Below are positions 23,975-32,261 of a stretch of DNA of 64,000 bases, one piece after another (positions within the stretch are counted from its first letter, which is position 1; each line of letters starts with the position of its first letter). Origin of the DNA: Paraburkholderia fungorum (GTDB taxonomy: Bacteria > Pseudomonadota > Gammaproteobacteria > Burkholderiales > Burkholderiaceae); contig NZ_MCAS01000067.1 in assembly GCF_003610895.1 (NCBI RefSeq), forward strand, positions 1 to 64,000, read 5' to 3'. The notes below the pieces were generated by a model. That model was not told the origin of the DNA and ran no database searches. It was given only the letters and a program-made list of their open reading frames with translations. The position numbers and the translations under genes were made by a program.

Positions 23975-25285
23975 ATGACCACATTCCCCACCCTCGACGC
24001 GTGGCTCACGCACCTTGAATCCGCGCATCCGGTCGGCATCGACATGGGTTTGGGCCGTATCACGCAGGTACGTGACGCGATGCAGTTGTCGTTTGAGTGC
24101 CCGATCATCACGGTCGGCGGCACGAACGGCAAAGGGTCGACCTGCGCGATTCTCGAATCGATTTTGCTGCGCGCGGGTTTCACGGTTGGCTGCCACACGT
24201 CGCCGCATCTGCTGTCGTTCAACGAACGGGCGCGCGTGAACGGCGAAATGGCGAGCGACGCGGACCTGCTGCCGCATTTCGAAGCCGTCGAAGCCGCACG
24301 CCTGAGCCTTGCCGAACCGGTCACGCTGACTTATTTCGAATTCACGACGCTGGCGATCATGAGCCTGTTCGCCTCGCGCGGACTGGACGCGGTGATCTTC
24401 GAAGTCGGCCTGGGCGGCCGTCTCGACGCGGTCAACATCCTCGATGCGGATTGCGCGATCATCACCAGCATCGATATCGACCACACCGAATATCTCGGTG
24501 ACACGCGCGAGAAGATCGCCTTCGAAAAGGCCGGTATTTTCCGTCCAGGCAAGCCGGCGATCTGCGCCGATCCGGTGCCGCCGCAAACCCTGATCGACCA
24601 TGCGGAAAAGATCGGCGCTGAACTGTGGCTGTTTGGCCGCGATTTCCGCTACGAAGGGCAGGCAGGCAGCGAGCGCCAGCAATGGAGCTACGTCGGCCCG
24701 ACCATGCGCCGCTCCGCACTGGCCTATCCGGCGTTGCGCGGCGCGAATCAGTTGATCAACACGTCGGCTGCGCTGGCCGGTCTCGAAGCGCTGCGTGACC
24801 GTTTGCCGGTGTCGGCACAGGATATCCGGCTTGGTCTCGCCAACGTCGAATTGCCGGGGCGCTTCCAGGTGCTGCCCGGCAAGCCTGCCATCGTGCTCGA
24901 CGTCGGGCACAATCCGCACGCTGCGGCGGTGTTGGCGCAAAATCTCGGCAATATGGGCTTTTTTCCGTACACCTACGCCGTGTTCGGCGCAATGCGCGAT
25001 AAGGACATTGCCGGCGTACTGGCGCACCTGAAAGGAGAAATCGACCACTGGTGCGTGACCGGTCTGCCGACCCCGCGTGCGGCTTCGGCGGAAGAACTCG
25101 AAGCGGCTTTGCGCGAGCAGGGCGTAAGCGAAGGCAATGACAGCAGCGTGACGCGCCATGCGACACCGGCGGAAGCTTTCCAAGACGCGCTAAAACGAGC
25201 GTCAGAGAATGATAGAATCGTGGTTTTCGGCAGTTTCTATACGGTAGCAGGCGTAATGGCCTACCGTAAATCGCAGCAACACTGA
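23975..25285 (+). CDS. folC: Folylpolyglutamate synthase / dihydrofolate synthase
   Basis: Adds glutamate to dihydropteroate and to folates, using ATP. The 436-residue Mur-ligase-fold protein has the P-loop ITVGGTNGKGSTCAILESI, HTSPHLLSFNERARVNGE, the metal and ATP region TYFEFTTLAIMSLF, VILEVG-like FEVGLGGRLDAVNIL, and the C-domain signature VLDVGHNPHAA. The length is typical. It starts 154 bp after accD and ends 29 bp before the SPOR gene. Confidence 0.95.
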   Translation: MTTFPTLDAWLTHLESAHPVGIDMGLGRITQVRDAMQLSFECPIITVGGTNGKGSTCAILESILLRAGFTVGCHTSPHLLSFNERARVNGEMASDADLLPHFEAVEAARLSLAEPVTLTYFEFTTLAIMSLFASRGLDAVIFEVGLGGRLDAVNILDADCAIITSIDIDHTEYLGDTREKIAFEKAGIFRPGKPAICADPVPPQTLIDHAEKIGAELWLFGRDFRYEGQAGSERQQWSYVGPTMRRSALAYPALRGANQLINTSAALAGLEALRDRLPVSAQDIRLGLANVELPGRFQVLPGKPAIVLDVGHNPHAAAVLAQNLGNMGFFPYTYAVFGAMRDKDIAGVLAHLKGEIDHWCVTGLPTPRAASAEELEAALREQGVSEGNDSSVTRHATPAEAFQDALKRASENDRIVVFGSFYTVAGVMAYRKSQQH

Positions 25286-25314
25286 ACGGGCGCCAGGCTC
25301 GAACCAAGCGATTC

Positions 25315-26226
25315 ATGGGAATTTTCTCGTTCGGCAAGAAAGACGACGCGCCCACCCGGCGCGGCGCAAACACCAGTTCCACCCGGGCCGCCCGTGGCGA
25401 GCGCGTGGAGCGGCGAACCCGCCGCACGGAGCGCACCGTGGATGCCGATGCGATGCTGCTCGACCCTACGTTGCCTGAAAAGCAGCGTGCGCGGCGCAGA
25501 CTCGTTGGCGCGATCGCGCTGGTTGTCGCGGCGGTGGTGATCCTGCCCATGGTGCTGGATTCGCATCCCAAGCCGGTTACGGACGACATCTCCATCGACA
25601 TTCCGAGCCGTCCCGCGCCAAAGGTCGCCAAGACCGACGAAGACACGCAGGCCGGCGTAGCGCCGGATAACCCAGCGCCCGACACGGCGCTTGCCGCTTC
25701 CAGCCTTGCGCCGACAACGGCAGCCACGCAAAGTCAGTCAGGCGCTGGCAAACAGCAAAGCGCGGCTACGAGCACGGCGGCGGCCGCAGCCAAGCCGGCA
25801 ACGAAGTCACAAGCGCCCGCAATGGCCGCCAATACGGCGCCTGCAGCGCCTGCCAAACCGGCTAAATCGACCAATGCGCCCGTCACACAAAGCGTGGCGA
25901 ACGCGCCAGCACCGGGCGCAGACAGCACGAATACCGCGGCCGCAAGCGCGGATGCCAATTCCGGCACACCGGCTTCGCCGCCGGGCAGCCGTTTTGCCGT
26001 CCAGCTCGGCGCGTTTGCGAACGACGCCAACGCGCGCAATTGGGCCGCCAAGTTGAAAGCGGCCGGTGTGCCCGCATATACCGAACATCGGAAACAGGCC
26101 GACGGTTCGACGCTTACGCTATTGCGGGCCGGCCCGTTCGCCGACCGTGCAGCGGCTTCCGCCGCAATTGCAAAGGTTCGTGAGGCCGGTTTGACGTCGG
26201 GCGCGAACAGCGGCTCCGCACAGTAA
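25315..26226 (+). CDS. SPOR-domain inner-membrane protein (DedD-like)
   Basis: A 303-residue cell-division-type protein. The N-terminus is cytoplasmic and Arg-rich, one transmembrane segment lies at about 63-80 (LVGAIALVVAAVVILPMVL), and a long Ala/Pro/Thr-rich periplasmic linker follows. The C-terminal SPOR domain starts at about 222 (SRFAVQLGAFANDANARNWA, LLRAGPFADRAAAS). SPOR domains bind glycan strands stripped of peptides at the septum. Its position between folC and cvpA corresponds to dedD in E. coli, which supports the assignment; orthology is inferred from order and architecture. Confidence 0.88.
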   Translation: MGIFSFGKKDDAPTRRGANTSSTRAARGERVERRTRRTERTVDADAMLLDPTLPEKQRARRRLVGAIALVVAAVVILPMVLDSHPKPVTDDISIDIPSRPAPKVAKTDEDTQAGVAPDNPAPDTALAASSLAPTTAATQSQSGAGKQQSAATSTAAAAAKPATKSQAPAMAANTAPAAPAKPAKSTNAPVTQSVANAPAPGADSTNTAAASADANSGTPASPPGSRFAVQLGAFANDANARNWAAKLKAAGVPAYTEHRKQADGSTLTLLRAGPFADRAAASAAIAKVREAGLTSGANSGSAQ

Positions 26227-26233
26227 GCGAGCG

Positions 26234-26728
26234 ATGTTCACTGCCTTCGACTACGCTGTAATGGCGGTGATCAGTTTGTCGGCCTTGCGCGGCACATGGC
26301 GCGGGTTTTTGTCTGAGATATTCGGACTGATCGGCTGGATCGCGGCGTTCTTCATTGCGTGCCGCTTCGTCGGGTATGTCGTGCCGTTTATCCCTGCCAC
26401 GTGGCCGGGCGGCGCGCTGACCCAGTGGCTTCTGGCGTTCGCGCTGGTGGTGATCGGCGTGGTGCTGGTGGCAAGCGTGCTGAACGCGTTGCTGAGCCGC
26501 ATTGTGCAGGCGACCGGCTTGAGCGGCGTGGACCGCTCGCTCGGTTTGATGTTCGGCCTCGTGCGCGGGGTCATTCTGGTGCTGATTCTGGTCGCCCTTG
26601 CAGGCTTGACCGAACTGCCCCAACAGGAATTCTGGCGCAACGCCTTGCTTCGGCCCTATGCGGTCGAGGGCGTGCACATAATGAAACCGCTGCTTCCCGA
26701 GACGCTCGCTGCCTACGTCCACGTGTGA
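26234..26728 (+). CDS. cvpA: CvpA family membrane protein
   Basis: A 164-residue inner-membrane protein with four hydrophobic segments (about 5-22, 29-51, 64-86, 100-122). It begins MFTAFDYAVMAVISLSALRG, with GFLSEIFGLIGWIAAFF, the typical CvpA start. CvpA is needed for colicin V production in E. coli and for envelope robustness in some enterics; its molecular role is unclear. It starts 7 bp after the SPOR gene and precedes purF, the conserved cvpA-purF pairing. Confidence 0.9.
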   Translation: MFTAFDYAVMAVISLSALRGTWRGFLSEIFGLIGWIAAFFIACRFVGYVVPFIPATWPGGALTQWLLAFALVVIGVVLVASVLNALLSRIVQATGLSGVDRSLGLMFGLVRGVILVLILVALAGLTELPQQEFWRNALLRPYAVEGVHIMKPLLPETLAAYVHV

Positions 26729-26863
26729 CGATCAGGCGGGCAGCCAAGGGAAGTTGCAGGACTCCGGCGCAATCCGATTGCCTGCACGCACCATCGCGTA
26801 CCCTCGCGCTGCATTGCAGGCACCGGCCGCCGTTACGAATTTCGTACCTTTGAAGGACATGCC

Positions 26864-28411
26864 ATGTGCGGCATCGTAGGCGTAGTTTCCCACTCTCCGG
26901 TCAATCAGCTGATCTATGACAGCCTGCTGCTTCTGCAGCACCGCGGTCAGGACGCCGCCGGCATCGCGACAGCGAACGGCAGCAATTTCCACATGCACAA
27001 GGCCAACGGCATGGTGCGCGACGTGTTCCGCACGCGCAACATGCGCAGCCTGCCCGGCACCACCGGTATCGGCCAGGTTCGCTACCCGACCGCCGGCTCT
27101 GCATCGAGCGAAGAAGAAGCCCAACCGTTCTACGTGAACGCGCCGTTCGGCATCATCCTCGCGCACAACGGCAATCTGACCAACTGGCAGCAACTGAAAG
27201 ATGAGATGTTCCGCATCGATCGCCGCCACATCAACACCAACTCCGACACTGAAGTGATGCTCAACGTGCTCGCGCACGAATTGCAGCTCTCCAGTTCGAG
27301 CCTGCAACTCGATCCGGCGGCGCTGTTCAAGGCGGTGTCGGGCGTGCATCGCCGGGTGCGGGGTTCGTACGCGATCGTGTCGCTGATCGCCGGCTACGGT
27401 TTGCTCGGCTTCCGTGACCCGTTCGGCATCCGCCCGTTGTGCCTCGGCAAGCAGGAAACGTCGGAAGGCGTCGAGTGGATCCTGGCGTCGGAATCGGTTG
27501 CGATCGAAGGTATCGGTTTCGAATTTGTGCGCGACATTGCGCCGGGCGAAGCCATTTTCATCGATCTCGAAGGCAATCTGCATTCGCAACAATGCGCGAC
27601 GAACCCGAGCCTGAATCCGTGCATTTTCGAACTCGTGTACCTCGCGCGTCCGGACTCGGTGCTCGACGGCGTGCCGGTCTACAACGTGCGTCTACGCATG
27701 GGCGATTACCTCGCTGAGAAGATCAAGCGCGAATTGCCCGACGTCCCAATCGACGTCGTGATGCCGATCCCCGATTCCTCCCGTCCGGCCGCGATGCAGG
27801 TCGCGAAGAAGCTGGGCGTCGAGTATCGCGAAGGCTTCTTCAAGAACCGTTACGTGGGCCGCACCTTCATCATGCCCGGCCAGGCGATGCGCAAGAAGTC
27901 GGTGCGCCAGAAGCTGAACGCCATGGGGATCGAATTCAAGGGCAAGAACGTGCTGATCGTCGACGATTCGATCGTGCGCGGCACCACCTCGCATGAAATC
28001 GTGCAGATGGCGCGCGATGCCGGCGCGAACAAGGTGATCTTCGCTTCGGCGGCGCCGCCGGTGAAGTATCCGAACGTCTACGGTATCGATATGCCGACGC
28101 GCGGCGAACTCGTCGCCCATGGCCGTACGGACGAAGAAGTTGCGCGCATGATCGGCGCAGACCATCTCGTTTATCAGGACGTCGACGCCCTGAAGCAGGC
28201 GGTGCGCGATATCAACCCGGCGCTGAAAGAATTCGAAGCTTCGTGCTTCGACGGCAACTACGTGACGGGCGATGTCACCACCGAGTATCTCGACCGCATC
28301 GAAACCGCGCGTCTCGCACCGTCCTCGCAATCGGACCGCGACGCCGCGAGCGAAGCAGCCGAGGGCGGCCCGTCGCGTTCGCAACTGCATCTGCAATTGT
28401 CGGTTGGTTGA
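26864..28411 (+). CDS. purF: Amidophosphoribosyltransferase
   Basis: First committed purine step: PRPP plus glutamine gives phosphoribosylamine. The 515-residue protein starts MCGIVGVVSHSPVNQLIYDS, so Cys2 becomes the N-terminal nucleophile after methionine removal. The glutaminase part has VRYPTAGSASSEEEAQPF and LAHNGNLTNW. The phosphoribosyltransferase part has the PRPP loop VLIVDDSIVRGTTSHEIVQ. Length is typical for the E. coli-type enzyme. It lies 135 bp after cvpA. Confidence 0.97.
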   Translation: MCGIVGVVSHSPVNQLIYDSLLLLQHRGQDAAGIATANGSNFHMHKANGMVRDVFRTRNMRSLPGTTGIGQVRYPTAGSASSEEEAQPFYVNAPFGIILAHNGNLTNWQQLKDEMFRIDRRHINTNSDTEVMLNVLAHELQLSSSSLQLDPAALFKAVSGVHRRVRGSYAIVSLIAGYGLLGFRDPFGIRPLCLGKQETSEGVEWILASESVAIEGIGFEFVRDIAPGEAIFIDLEGNLHSQQCATNPSLNPCIFELVYLARPDSVLDGVPVYNVRLRMGDYLAEKIKRELPDVPIDVVMPIPDSSRPAAMQVAKKLGVEYREGFFKNRYVGRTFIMPGQAMRKKSVRQKLNAMGIEFKGKNVLIVDDSIVRGTTSHEIVQMARDAGANKVIFASAAPPVKYPNVYGIDMPTRGELVAHGRTDEEVARMIGADHLVYQDVDALKQAVRDINPALKEFEASCFDGNYVTGDVTTEYLDRIETARLAPSSQSDRDAASEAAEGGPSRSQLHLQLSVG

Positions 28412-28714
28412 GCAATCCCGCGTGCGGTGTGCCATGTTGGTGGCCCGCTGCACGCCACGCCGCGAGCGTGTTAGCATGACGGCTTGCGTCGATTTGATCT
28501 CAGCTTGCGGACGCGGGGCAACCCAAAACAGCTAAAGCGAATGGTGGAAAAGCCGCAGTCATCCGCCTCCGCTCCAGCTTTCCCCGCACATGAAGCCCGC
28601 TTATGCCGACGCAAAAGCGGGCTTTTTTGTTGCTGTCGTTTGGCGTTGCGCGCACTTTGCCTTTAAGCCGTGCATGCCGAACCCAGTCATGGAACATTGG
28701 AAACCAGAACTAAC
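28412..28714. other. purF-metZ intergenic region
   Basis: 303 bp with no convincing ORF. It contains a strong terminator-type hairpin at 28593-28629. I saw no SAM-riboswitch-like conserved core. The metZ promoter would lie either upstream of the hairpin, making it an attenuator, or in the short 85-bp stretch after it. Confidence 0.5.
28593..28629 (+). terminator. Rho-independent terminator between purF and metZ
   Basis: AAGCCCGCTT pairs with AAGCGGGCTT over a loop of about ten bases, followed by TTTTTGTT. It is most simply the end of the purF transcript. Confidence 0.85.
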
Positions 28715-29908
28715 ATGGACGACTCACTGAACTTCGATACGCTGGCAATCCGCTCGGGCACAGCGCGCAGCGACTTCAACGAGCATTCGGAAGCGATTTT
28801 CCTGACGTCGAGCTTCGTCTTCGCGAGTGCTGCTGACGCCGCTGAGAAATTCAAGAATTCCGAAGACAACTACACGTACTCGCGCTTTACGAACCCGACG
28901 GTCTCGATGTTCCAGGACCGTCTGGCCGCGCTCGAAGGCGGCGAAGCGTGCATGGCTACGGCTTCGGGGATGGCGGCGATCATGTCGGTGGTGATGTCCA
29001 CGCTGCAGGCGGGCGACCATCTGGTGAGCTCGCAGGCGCTGTTCGGTTCGACGCTCGGCATGTTCTCGCAGATCTTCAGCAAGTTCGGGATTACGACGAC
29101 CTTTGTCGATCCGACCGATCTGGACGCATGGAAAAACGCCGTGCGCCCGGAGACGAAGATGTTCTTCCTCGAAACGCCGTCTAACCCGCTGACCGAAGTC
29201 GCCGATATCGAAGCGATCAGCAAGATCGCGAAGGCGGCCGATGCGGTCTTCGTGGTCGATAACTGTTTCTGCAGCCCCGCTCTGCAACAGCCGCTGAAGC
29301 TTGGTGCGGATGTCGTGATGCATTCGGCCACCAAGTTCCTCGACGGTCAGGGTCGGGTGCTGGGCGGAGCGCTAGTGGGCTCGAAGAAGTTCATCATGGA
29401 AAAGGTGTTCCCGTTCGTGCGCAGTGCCGGGCCGACGCTGTCCGCGTTCAATGCATGGGTGCTGCTCAAGGGCATGGAAACCCTGTCGCTGCGGGTCGAA
29501 AAGCAGTCGGCGAATGCGCTCGAAATCGCGCGTTGGCTGGAAACGCATCCCGCGGTGAACCGCGTGTTCTATCCGGGGCTCGAATCGCATCCGCAGCACG
29601 CGCTGGCCATGCGTCAGCAGAAGGCGGGCGGCGCGATCCTGTCGTTCGAGCTGAAGGGCGATACGCCTGAGCAGATGCGCGCGAATGCCTGGCGCGTGAT
29701 CGACAGCACGAAGATCTGCTCGATCACCGGCAACCTCGGCGATACGCGTACCACCATCACGCATCCGGCGACTACCACGCACGGTCGCGTGACGCCGGAG
29801 GCGCGCGCCGCGGCAGGTATCAGCGAAGGCCTGATCCGTCTTGCAGTGGGTTTGGAAAACGCCGGTGATATCCGCGGCGATCTGGCGCGCGGGCTGGCGG
29901 CGGGTTAA
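28715..29908 (+). CDS. metZ: O-succinylhomoserine sulfhydrylase
   Basis: PLP enzyme of methionine synthesis that makes homocysteine directly from O-succinylhomoserine and sulfide. The 397-residue Cys/Met-metabolism protein has TYSRFTNPTVSMFQDRLAAL, ETPSNPLTEVADI, VVDNCFCSPALQQPLKLG and the cofactor lysine in VMHSATKFLDGQGR. The C-terminal loop is SITGNLGDTRTTITHPATTT. ATG 28715 is chosen over an upstream in-frame ATG at 28670. An O-acetylhomoserine preference cannot be excluded from sequence. It ends convergently with the AraC gene. Confidence 0.9.
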   Translation: MDDSLNFDTLAIRSGTARSDFNEHSEAIFLTSSFVFASAADAAEKFKNSEDNYTYSRFTNPTVSMFQDRLAALEGGEACMATASGMAAIMSVVMSTLQAGDHLVSSQALFGSTLGMFSQIFSKFGITTTFVDPTDLDAWKNAVRPETKMFFLETPSNPLTEVADIEAISKIAKAADAVFVVDNCFCSPALQQPLKLGADVVMHSATKFLDGQGRVLGGALVGSKKFIMEKVFPFVRSAGPTLSAFNAWVLLKGMETLSLRVEKQSANALEIARWLETHPAVNRVFYPGLESHPQHALAMRQQKAGGAILSFELKGDTPEQMRANAWRVIDSTKICSITGNLGDTRTTITHPATTTHGRVTPEARAAAGISEGLIRLAVGLENAGDIRGDLARGLAAG

Positions 29909-30017
29909 TCGTTAATTGCGCTCGCTGATCGCGCGAGGCAGGTGCAGCAAGAGAGCAGCAATGAAGTGGTAACAAACGCGGGCCGCCTTTTTCAGGTGGC
30001 TCGCGGATCGCGCACAC

Positions 30018-30797
30018 TCAATGGCGCAGCGCGCGCCATTGACCTGGCGCCAGGCCGAAACGCCGCGTGAATGCGTGGGTGTAGGCGCTCTGGTCGCCAA
30101 AACCGATTTCCAGTGCGATATCGCTGAGCGATAAACGTGGATCGGACAGCAAGCCAAGCGACGTATCGAGCCGCAGACGCTGCAAATAGCGATGCGGCGT
30201 TTCGCCGAAGGCGTCGATAAAAAGCTGATGAAAGCGCCGCATGCCGAAGCCGCAGTGCGCGGCAAGGTCGGCGATACGCAGCGGCTCAGAAAGATGCGCG
30301 CGCAGCCAGCGGTCGATGCGCGTGAAGTCGAGGCCGGCGCCGTATTCCCGCGCCTCGGCCGCCGTGCCGGTATCGGCTACCAACGCAGCGCCCAATCGGG
30401 CGGCTGCATCCCATTGAAAGCGTCGGGTCTCCAGATCGCCGGTTTGAGCGCCGCCCGTGGCGTGCGCCGCAATCCGATGCACGAGCTGGGTGAGCGAGGC
30501 ATCCACCGTCACGGCCCGTGCGCGCTCGAATAGCCGTTCCGGCACGGCCAGCGAGGCGGCCGGGAGATCCAGCACCAATTGCCGGTTCTCGCCGATGCCC
30601 GCGTATTCGTGCCGCGCCCCGGCCGGGATGAGCCAGGCGGAACGGGCGTCGATCTGTTGCGCGACGCCGTCTACCGCCATCACCATCGCGCCGTCGAGCC
30701 CGAGCACGACCTGATGAAAGTCGTGCACGTCCGACGCTTCGACCGCGCCGTAACGGCGCAGCGAAACGCTAGGTGCGGTGACGGCGGGGTGACTCAT
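30018..30797 (-). CDS. AraC family transcriptional regulator
   Basis: A 259-residue regulator with an N-terminal cupin-like sensing domain (DFHQVVLGLDGAMVMAVDG, SAWLIPAGARHEYAG) and two C-terminal helix-turn-helix units (LRIADLAAHCGFGMRRFHQLF; LSDIALEIGFGDQSAYTHAF, then FGLAPGQWRA). The start is put at ATG 30797 (MSHPAVTAPSVSLRRYG); a longer frame to 30869 would reach into the upstream FKBP gene. It lies 31 bp downstream of that gene and may share its transcript. Target and ligand are unknown. Confidence 0.87.
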   Translation of the reverse strand: MSHPAVTAPSVSLRRYGAVEASDVHDFHQVVLGLDGAMVMAVDGVAQQIDARSAWLIPAGARHEYAGIGENRQLVLDLPAASLAVPERLFERARAVTVDASLTQLVHRIAAHATGGAQTGDLETRRFQWDAAARLGAALVADTGTAAEAREYGAGLDFTRIDRWLRAHLSEPLRIADLAAHCGFGMRRFHQLFIDAFGETPHRYLQRLRLDTSLGLLSDPRLSLSDIALEIGFGDQSAYTHAFTRRFGLAPGQWRALRH

Positions 30798-30828
30798 TGG
30801 CGCAGCCCAATTGCAAAGCAGAGAAAAC

Positions 30829-31170
30829 TTAGACGTCGAGCAGTTCGACTTCGAACACGAGCGTCGCATTCGGCGGAATCACGCCGCCCGCGCCACGCAC
30901 GCCATAGCCGAGTTGCGGCGGAATCGTCAGCTTGCGCGTGCCGCCGACCTTCATGCCTTGCACGCCTTCGTCCCAGCCCTTGATGACCATGCCGCCGCCC
31001 AGCACGAAGGCGAACGGGTCATTGCGGTCCTTGCTCGAGTCGAACTTCTGACCGTCGGTCAGCCAGCCCGTGTAGTGCACGCTGACGGTCTTGCCGGCAA
31101 CTGCTTCGGCGCCAGTGCCTTCAACGATGTCTTCGTATTTCAGGCCAGATTCGGTAGTCACAGTCGACAT
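30829..31170 (-). CDS. FKBP-type peptidyl-prolyl cis-trans isomerase
   Basis: Small 113-residue cytoplasmic isomerase with no signal peptide. A single FKBP domain shows VSVHYTGWLTDGQKFDSS, FAFVLGGGMVIKGWDEGVQG, PPQLGYGVRGAGGVIPPNAT and FEVELLDV, with the drug/proline-binding aromatic residues in place. Length is that of minimal FKBP12-like bacterial proteins. AGGAGCGAC precedes ATG 31170. The AraC gene follows in the same direction. Confidence 0.95.
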   Translation of the reverse strand: MSTVTTESGLKYEDIVEGTGAEAVAGKTVSVHYTGWLTDGQKFDSSKDRNDPFAFVLGGGMVIKGWDEGVQGMKVGGTRKLTIPPQLGYGVRGAGGVIPPNATLVFEVELLDV

Positions 31171-31359
31171 GTGTCGCTCCTTAGGTCAAAAACGTAAAAA
31201 CCGACATTGTAGGCGTGTTGGCGCCGCATCGCCGAGGATTGGCAGGTGGTATGCGGTTTGCGTCCCTGTTAGCCATCCGGCCAGGCTGGTTGAACAGGGC
31301 CGCATGCCTATAATGGGGTTTCATTCAATCTTCAACGTACTGCCTGAGAGGGTTCGATC

Positions 31360-32166
31360 GTGACCACGTCTTCCACCGGGATCGCCGGCGCAAAGCCGGT
31401 TCCTTCCGGCCTCGTCGTCTCCGAACGCACCGCGCGTCTGCGCGCGGAGACCGCGCTGTTCATGCGGGATCACGTGCTGTCGCTGGTCTCGCATGACCTG
31501 CGTGGTCCGCTGAACGCCATTCATAGCTGGGCGTACGTGCTCGAGCGCAAGCTCGATGCAAACGACCCTAATTCGCAGCGCGCCGTCACCGGAATTCGTA
31601 ACGGCGTGGACCAGCAGGTGAAGCTGCTGGAAACGATTGTGGATGCTACGCGCACCGAGACCCGGGCGCTGGCGCTTGCTGTGGCGCCGTTTCCGCTGCA
31701 TCCACTACTCGATGAAACCGTGGAGGAGGTCCGCTCCGGACTGGCGCGCGCGCGTGGCGTGGAAGTGGCGGTCGAGTCGCAACTCGCTACCGAACAGCTC
31801 AATGGCGACCGTGAGCGCCTCGCCGCCGCGCTGTGGGTGATGCTCACGTTTGCCGTTGAAGCGAGTGCGGCGGGCGCCGCAGTCACGCTGGCCACGCGTG
31901 CGGACACCTCCCGGTGGTACGCCACGGTTACCTTCAATCAGAGTGCCGCCGCGCTGGACGATCCTTCCGTGCCCCACGTGCTGGAAGCTTTTGCCCGCAA
32001 ACAGGCGCGTGAACCGCGCGAAGCCAAGCGGACCGCGTGGGTGTTCGCGCTGTGTAAGCGCGTCGCGGAAGCGCACGGCGGCAGCTTCGAGCAAAGCGAC
32101 GCACCGGAGAGCGAAACTGTTACGCTCGCGCTGCATGTACCGCTGAGTGCATCGACGCCCACGTGA
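31360..32166 (+). CDS. Histidine-kinase-like protein with degenerate ATPase domain
   Basis: A 268-residue soluble protein. A HisKA dimerisation domain with a canonical H-box, LSLVSHDLRGPLNAIHSW (His45), runs to about residue 100. The following region has the length and secondary pattern of HATPase_c, but the N-box reads WVMLTFAVEASAAGA without the asparagine. No DxGxG is present, and the G2 region is VFALCKRVAEAHGGSF rather than GLGLxI. It has no transmembrane or sensor domain and no adjacent response regulator. The GTG start at 31360 has GAGAGG upstream. It may be a phosphotransfer or scaffold protein; ATP-dependent kinase activity seems unlikely. Confidence 0.75.
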   Translation: MTTSSTGIAGAKPVPSGLVVSERTARLRAETALFMRDHVLSLVSHDLRGPLNAIHSWAYVLERKLDANDPNSQRAVTGIRNGVDQQVKLLETIVDATRTETRALALAVAPFPLHPLLDETVEEVRSGLARARGVEVAVESQLATEQLNGDRERLAAALWVMLTFAVEASAAGAAVTLATRADTSRWYATVTFNQSAAALDDPSVPHVLEAFARKQAREPREAKRTAWVFALCKRVAEAHGGSFEQSDAPESETVTLALHVPLSASTPT

Positions 32167-32261
32167 TGCCGCCGCTGTCCGCACACGTTTCAGCGCGCGA
32201 TTAACTTTCGTTTTGCTTTCACGTTTTATACTGACAACTTTTGTTGCCGGAGCCCCTCGCT

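Noticed and set aside
28412..28714. SAM riboswitch before metZ
   Set aside because: Only a simple terminator hairpin is visible; no conserved riboswitch core could be recognised by eye.
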